This document shows, in pieces, positions 60,008-64,000 of a stretch of DNA of 64,000 nt. Position 1 is the first letter of the stretch; every line of letters starts with the position of its first letter. The notes below the pieces were generated by a model. It searched no databases, was not told where the DNA came from, and saw only the letters and a list, made by a program, of their open reading frames with translations. Both the position numbers and the translations under genes were made by a program. The stretch is from Streptomyces geranii (GTDB lineage: Bacteria; Actinomycetota; Actinomycetes; Streptomycetales; Streptomycetaceae), in assembly GCF_002954775.1 (NCBI RefSeq), contig NZ_PJME01000018.1, positions 1 through 64,000 of the forward strand. Direction: 5' to 3'.

Positions 60008-60871
60008 ATGGGTCGAGTGCAGGACAAGGTCGTCTTCATCACGGGTGCGGCACGCGGCCAGGGCCGGGCCCAGGCGATCCGGCTCGCGACGGAGGGCGCG
60101 GACATCATCGCCGTGGACCTCTGCGCGGACATCGCCACCAACGGCTACGCGCTGGCCACCGAGGCCGACCTGGACGAGACCGTGCGTCAGGTGGAGAAGC
60201 TCGGGCGGCGGATCGTGGCCCGCAAGGCCGACGTACGCGATCCGGCGGCGCTCAAGGCGGCCGTGGCCGACGGGGTGGCCGAACTCGGGCGGCTCGACGC
60301 GGTGGTGGCGCAGGCCGGGATCTGCCCGCTGGGCCCGGGGCAGACCGCGCAGGCCTTCCTGGACGCGGTGACCGTCGACTTCAACGGGGTGGTGCACGCC
60401 GTGGACGCGGCGCTGCCGCATCTGCGCGACGGTGCCTCGATCGTGGCGACGGGGTCGATCGCCGGGCTGATCCCGGCGACCGTCGACAACCCCGCCAACG
60501 GGCCCGGGGGACTTGGCTATTCGTTCGCGAAGCGCCAAGTGGCCGCGTTCGTCCATGACTTGGCGACGGTGCTGGTGTCCAGGAAGATCCGGGTCAACGC
60601 GCTGCATCCGACGAACGTCAACACGGACATGCTCAACAGCGACCTCATGTACCGGTCGTTCCGCCCCGACCTGGAGGCGCCGACCCGCGAGGACGCGCTG
60701 CCCAGCTTCCCGGCGACGACCGGGTTCGGGGTGCCGTACGTGGAGCCCGAGGACATCGCCGACATGGTCCTTTTCCTAGTCTCCGACGAGTCCCGTTACG
60801 TCACCGGGATGCAGATGCGGGTCGACGCCGGCGGGTATGTGAAGCGGCGACCCCAACTGCCCACCTTCTGA
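60008..60871 (+). CDS. Mycofactocin-coupled SDR dehydrogenase 2
   Basis: This 287-residue SDR has VVFITGAARGQGRAQAIRLA, the insert DLCADIATNGYALATEADLD after the first strand pair, catalytic region TGSIAGLIPA, and YSFAKRQ as YxxxK. It ends DESRYVTGMQMRVDAGGYVK. It is a paralogue of the SDR at 57.7-58.5 kb with the same class features. It stands alone on the plus strand with AAGGAG ahead of its ATG and converges on the quinone oxidoreductase gene. Confidence 0.88.
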   Translation: MGRVQDKVVFITGAARGQGRAQAIRLATEGADIIAVDLCADIATNGYALATEADLDETVRQVEKLGRRIVARKADVRDPAALKAAVADGVAELGRLDAVVAQAGICPLGPGQTAQAFLDAVTVDFNGVVHAVDAALPHLRDGASIVATGSIAGLIPATVDNPANGPGGLGYSFAKRQVAAFVHDLATVLVSRKIRVNALHPTNVNTDMLNSDLMYRSFRPDLEAPTREDALPSFPATTGFGVPYVEPEDIADMVLFLVSDESRYVTGMQMRVDAGGYVKRRPQLPTF

Positions 60872-60878
60872 CCACGGT

Positions 60879-61862
60879 TCACGCGCCGCCCGTCATGTCG
60901 ATGACCACCTTCCCGGTGGTCCGGCGTTCGGCGACATCGGTCAGGGCGGCTGCCACCTCGGCGAGGGGGTGCACGCGGGAGACGAGCGGGCGCATCCCCT
61001 CGCGGACCAGGTCGGCGAGCGCCCGGTCGCCCGCGGCCACCGCGTCCGGGGCGTACTGGCGCAGCATGCGGATCTCGAAGCCCCGTACGACCGCGTCCTT
61101 GAGCAGCACCAGGTTGAGCGGGATGCGCGGGATCTTCCCGTCGGCGTAGCCCACCGTGACGAACCGGCCGCCCCGCCGCAGTGCGCGCAGGGCGGCCTCC
61201 GCGTGGTCGCCGCCCACCGGGTCGATCACGAGGTGGGCGCCCTCGCCGTCGGTGAGTGCGCGGAGCCGGGTCTTCAGGTCCTCGCGGAGGTAGTCGACGC
61301 CCGCCTCCGCGCCGAGTTCGCGGGCGACCGCCAGCCGTTGTGGGCTCGACGCCGCCGCGACCACGCGCATCCCGAGCCGGGTGGCGACGTCGACGGCCGC
61401 GGATCCGACCCCGCCCGCCGCCCCGAGCACGGTCACCCACTCCCCCTCCGCGCCGTGCCCGACGGTGGTCAGCGCGTGGTAGGCGGTCGCGTAGGTCACG
61501 TGGAACGCGGCGGCGTGGACCATGTCGAGTCCCTCGGGGACCGGCCGCAGCCCCGCCACCGGCACCACGACCTGCTCGGCGAAGGCGCCGGTCAGCACCG
61601 CCCCGGCGACCGGTGTACCCACCGGCGGGCCGGACACCCCGGGTCCCAGTGCGGCCACGACCCCGGCGAACTCGCTGCCGGGCGTGAACGGCAGGGGCGC
61701 GGGGACCTGGTAGCGGTCGGCCACGAGCAGGACGTCGGGGAAGTTGACGGCCGCCGCGTGGACGCGGACCAGAACCTCGCCCGGGCCGGGTTCGAGGTCG
61801 GCGAGTTCGACGACGGACAGGCCCTTGGGCGGCCCGTACTCCGTGCAACGTGCGGCTCTCAT
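60879..61862 (-). CDS. NADPH:quinone oxidoreductase-like MDR protein
   Basis: This 327-residue zinc-free medium-chain reductase has AAAVNFPDVLLVADRYQ, PFTPGSEFAG and the NADPH fold LGAAGGVGSAAVDVA (about residue 148). Zinc-binding cysteines are absent. Enzymes of this group reduce enones or enoyl esters. The ATG at 61862 overlaps the stop of the acyl-CoA dehydrogenase gene (ATGA), making it the last gene of a leftward operon. Confidence 0.88.
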   Translation of the reverse strand: MRAARCTEYGPPKGLSVVELADLEPGPGEVLVRVHAAAVNFPDVLLVADRYQVPAPLPFTPGSEFAGVVAALGPGVSGPPVGTPVAGAVLTGAFAEQVVVPVAGLRPVPEGLDMVHAAAFHVTYATAYHALTTVGHGAEGEWVTVLGAAGGVGSAAVDVATRLGMRVVAAASSPQRLAVARELGAEAGVDYLREDLKTRLRALTDGEGAHLVIDPVGGDHAEAALRALRRGGRFVTVGYADGKIPRIPLNLVLLKDAVVRGFEIRMLRQYAPDAVAAGDRALADLVREGMRPLVSRVHPLAEVAAALTDVAERRTTGKVVIDMTGGA

Positions 61863-63082
61863 CGGGGCCTCTCGGCTCGGGTTCGGTCGGCTCGGGTGCG
61901 GTCGGGTCCGGATCTGTCGGCGGTGGGCATCGCCGGGTCGCGGGGCAGGCCCAGTACCTGTTCGGCGATGGTGTTGCGCTGGATCTCGGCGGTGCCCGCG
62001 CCGATCGTGGAGGCCCGGGTGCGCAGGAAGCCCCACACCCAGCGGCCCCGCTGGACGGCGTGCGGATCGCGGCGGTCGAGGATGCCGTACGCGCCGAGCA
62101 ACTCCATGGCGAACTCGTGCAGTTCCTGCTCGAAGGTCACGATGAAGAGCCGTGACGTCGAGGACGCCGGCCCCGGCTCGCCCTTCGCCATGATGTCGGC
62201 GATGGTCCGCATCCCGGTCAGCCGCATGATCCGTACCCGGATCTCGAAGTCGGCCAGCCGGTCGCGGACCAGGGGGTCCGCCGTCGCGCCGCGCTCCCGC
62301 GCCAGCTCGATCAGCTCGTCGAGGACGCGCCGGTACAGGGCCGCCTGGTTCATCGCGCCGGCCGCGCGCTCATGGCCGAGGCTGGTGCGTACGAGGGGCC
62401 AGCCGCCGTTCTCCTCGCCGATCCGGTCGGCCACCGGGACGCGGACGTCGTCGAGGAAGATCTCGCAGAAGTGCGCGTCGCCGGTGAGGTCCCGCAGCGG
62501 TCTGACGGTCACGCCCGGGGCGTGCGCGTCGATCAGGAGGTAACTGATGCCGTCCTGGCGGGAGTCGGGCGGTCCGGTGCGGACCAGGGTGAAGAGGATG
62601 TCGGCGATGTCGGCCGAACTGTTCCACACCTTCTGCCCGTTGACGACGTACACGGCCTCGGGGCCGTCTCCCTCGCGGCGGGCGGTGGTACGCAGCGCGG
62701 GCAGGTCCGAACCCGCCTCCGGCTCCGAGTAGCCCTGCGCCCAGACGGAGTCGCCACGCAGCATGGGGCGCAGGAAGCGCTCCCGCTGTTCAGGGGTGCC
62801 GTACTTGACGAGGGTCGGGGCCGCGATGCCGAGGCCGGTGCCGAGCGGGCCGGGGACCCGGGCGCGGGCGTACTCCTCCTGGTAGACGACCTGTCGGTCG
62901 AAGGGCAGGTCCATGCCGCCGTACTCGCGCGGCCAGCCCGGGCCGGCGTACCCGGCGTCGTACAGGGTGGCCAGCCACTTCTTCTGCCAAGTGAGGCGTT
63001 CTGCGCGGTCCTTGGGGCGGCGGCCGGGATGATGGTCCGTCAGGAAGGCGCGCAGTTCGGTGCGGAAGCGCGCGTCGGTCAT
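61859..63082 (-). CDS. Acyl-CoA dehydrogenase (FadE26/ChsE4-like)
   Basis: This 407-residue protein has the N-terminal helical domain (PGWPREYGGMDLPFDRQ), QGYSEPEAGSDLPALRT and the C-terminal IGAGTAEIQRN. The Gly-Ala-Gly-Thr form (instead of GEGT) and the N-terminus resemble the steroid side-chain dehydrogenase subunits that work as heteromers. The usual C-terminal glutamate base is therefore not in the standard place. Another acyl-CoA dehydrogenase gene lies two genes upstream and could be a partner. It overlaps both neighbours by four bases. Confidence 0.9.
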   Translation of the reverse strand: MTDARFRTELRAFLTDHHPGRRPKDRAERLTWQKKWLATLYDAGYAGPGWPREYGGMDLPFDRQVVYQEEYARARVPGPLGTGLGIAAPTLVKYGTPEQRERFLRPMLRGDSVWAQGYSEPEAGSDLPALRTTARREGDGPEAVYVVNGQKVWNSSADIADILFTLVRTGPPDSRQDGISYLLIDAHAPGVTVRPLRDLTGDAHFCEIFLDDVRVPVADRIGEENGGWPLVRTSLGHERAAGAMNQAALYRRVLDELIELARERGATADPLVRDRLADFEIRVRIMRLTGMRTIADIMAKGEPGPASSTSRLFIVTFEQELHEFAMELLGAYGILDRRDPHAVQRGRWVWGFLRTRASTIGAGTAEIQRNTIAEQVLGLPRDPAMPTADRSGPDRTRADRTRAERPR

Positions 63083-63846
63083 CGCGGGGCCATGCGGATG
63101 GCGCCGTCGAGGCGGACGGTCTGGCCGTTGAGGTAGGGGTTCTCCAGCATCTCGATGGCCAGGCGGGCGTAGTCGTCCGGGGTGCCCAGGCGCTTGGGGT
63201 GCGGGACGGAGGCGGCGAGGCCGTCGCGGATGTCCTCGCGGAGCCGGCCGAGCATGGGGGTGTCCATGACGCCGGGCGCGATGGTGTTCACCCGGATCTG
63301 CCAGCTGGCCAGGTCACGGGCGGCGACCAGGGTGATGCCGTGCACGCCGGCCTTGGAGGCGGTGTAGGAGGTCTGGCCGATCTGCCCGTCGAACGCGGCG
63401 ACCGACGCGGTCAGGACCACCGCGCCCCGGTCGCCGTCGACGACCTCGTTGCCGGAGAGACGGGCGGCGGCCAGCCGCAGCACGTTGTAGGTGCCGATCA
63501 GGTTGACCCGTACGACCTCGGCGAAGGTGTCGATGTCACCGGGCTTGCGGTCGCGGTCGATGATCCGGAGCCGGTCGCCGCCGCGGCCCGCGCAGTGCAC
63601 GACGAAGCGCAGCGGGCCGAGTTCGGCGGCGGCGTCGAGGGCCGCCGTGACGGCGGCCTCGTCGGTGACGTCGGCGCGGACGAAGCGGGCGGCGTCACCG
63701 AGGTCGGCGACCGCCTTGACGCCCTGCTCCTCGGAGATGTCGGCGAGGACGACCGTGCCGCCGCGCTCGATGATCCGGCGGGCGGTGGCCAGGCCGAGAC
63801 CGGAGGCACCTCCGGTGACCAGCGCCGACGATCCGTCGATGTTCAC
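63079..63846 (-). CDS. SDR dehydrogenase (17-beta-HSD10-like)
   Basis: This 255-residue SDR has SALVTGGASGLGLATARR at residue 8, HCAGRGG, catalytic Ser in LTASVAAFDG, and YTASK. It is closest in style to type 10 hydroxysteroid / 3-hydroxy-2-methylbutyryl-CoA dehydrogenases. Its ATG is followed after the coding region by a four-base overlap with the acyl-CoA dehydrogenase gene, so it is the second gene of the operon. It probably oxidises a hydroxyacyl-CoA of side-chain or ring degradation. Confidence 0.87.
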   Translation of the reverse strand: MNIDGSSALVTGGASGLGLATARRIIERGGTVVLADISEEQGVKAVADLGDAARFVRADVTDEAAVTAALDAAAELGPLRFVVHCAGRGGDRLRIIDRDRKPGDIDTFAEVVRVNLIGTYNVLRLAAARLSGNEVVDGDRGAVVLTASVAAFDGQIGQTSYTASKAGVHGITLVAARDLASWQIRVNTIAPGVMDTPMLGRLREDIRDGLAASVPHPKRLGTPDDYARLAIEMLENPYLNGQTVRLDGAIRMAPR

Positions 63847-63856
63847 ATCAATCTCC

Positions 63857-64000
63857 TTACAGCCCCAGGGACTTGCTGATGATGGTCTTGAGGACCTCGC
63901 TGGTGCCGCCGTAGATCCGGGTCACCCTGGCGTCCGTGTAGAGCCGGGCGATCGGCGATTCGAGGATGTAGCCGTAGCCGCCGTGCAGTTGGAGGCAGCG
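63857..64000 (-). CDS. Acyl-CoA dehydrogenase, C-terminal fragment at the window edge
   Basis: The minus strand from the right edge encodes 47 residues ending in TAA. They begin RCLQLHGGYGYILESPIA and contain ARVTRIYGGTSEVLK, the typical end of an acyl-CoA dehydrogenase. The rest lies beyond the window. It is 10 bases upstream of the SDR gene, so it is the first visible gene of the SDR-dehydrogenase-reductase operon. Confidence 0.9.
   Translation of the reverse strand, partial: RCLQLHGGYGYILESPIARLYTDARVTRIYGGTSEVLKTIISKSLGL

Noticed and set aside
60008..60871. Reading the second mycofactocin-type SDR as an ordinary FabG reductase
   Set aside because: The GARGQGRAQA start and the insert after the second strand are not typical of FabG and match the mycofactocin-coupled class.
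1..64000. tRNA, rRNA, riboswitch or insertion sequence
   Set aside because: I looked for cloverleaf ends, conserved rRNA cores, known riboswitch cores and transposase motifs between the genes and saw none; short structured RNAs could still be missed by eye.

Overview
The window is very GC-rich, almost fully coding DNA with GTG/TTG starts, short four-base gene overlaps, a MocR/ECF41/ACT-GNAT/Imm21 gene set and dispersed '...GCGCAGTTCCCCGCGCCCCT...' intergenic repeats. Together these point to a Streptomyces chromosome; the species cannot be told from sequence alone. I see no rRNA, tRNA, CRISPR array, insertion sequence or phage gene.

Left part (about 1-27.1 kb): ordinary chromosomal genes. They comprise purB with an overlapping uracil-DNA glycosylase (apparent CTG start), an ABC-2 exporter next to a NarL-type two-component pair, ROK and GntR regulators, an ECF41 sigma factor divergent from an alpha/beta hydrolase, a MocR regulator divergent from an EamA transporter, a Tat-exported PhoD phosphatase, an ACT-GNAT acetyltransferase, a DUF885 metallopeptidase-like protein, an orphan Imm21 protein beside an ATP-grasp protein, a rhodanese with an Lrp regulator, sbcCD, and small housekeeping genes (YigZ, DUF4240, SixA, a CysRS/MshC-like protein).

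Right part (27.3-64 kb, running off the right edge): a large catabolic island that looks like degradation of a steroid or steroid-like polycyclic terpenoid. It has an MFS transporter, a P450 with [3Fe-4S] ferredoxin and reductase, a Baeyer-Villiger monooxygenase, two SnoaL-like proteins, a cyclase-family hydrolase, and a KstD-like flavin dehydrogenase. The meta-cleavage branch is an HsaC-like extradiol dioxygenase, an HsaD-like hydrolase, and the hydratase / acylating aldehyde dehydrogenase / aldolase operon. Beta-oxidation-type genes (acyl-CoA ligase, three acyl-CoA dehydrogenases, enoyl-CoA hydratase, many SDRs) and two SDRs of the mycofactocin-coupled class complete it. Ring-activating enzymes of the classical route (KshAB, HsaAB) are not in the window.

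Regulation is the most striking part. A TetR-type inverted repeat (TRKACC, 4 or 8 bases, GGTMTA) sits in at least six promoter regions (seven sites) from 27.2 to 46.5 kb, including that of the TetR gene at 42.5 kb. A different IclR-type palindrome (about GKTCCCG-NTCAG-YGGGACN) occurs in three promoter regions: the MFS gene, the divergent hydratase/KstD pair, and the divergent HsaD/HsaC pair. This divides the island into an apparent upper (side-chain/oxygenation) regulon and a lower (ring-cleavage) regulon, with the MFS promoter carrying both motifs. An ArsR regulator with 14-bp iterons and a secreted protein interrupt the island, and a 19-bp minisatellite fills the only gene-free stretch over 300 bases (31.5-32.05 kb).
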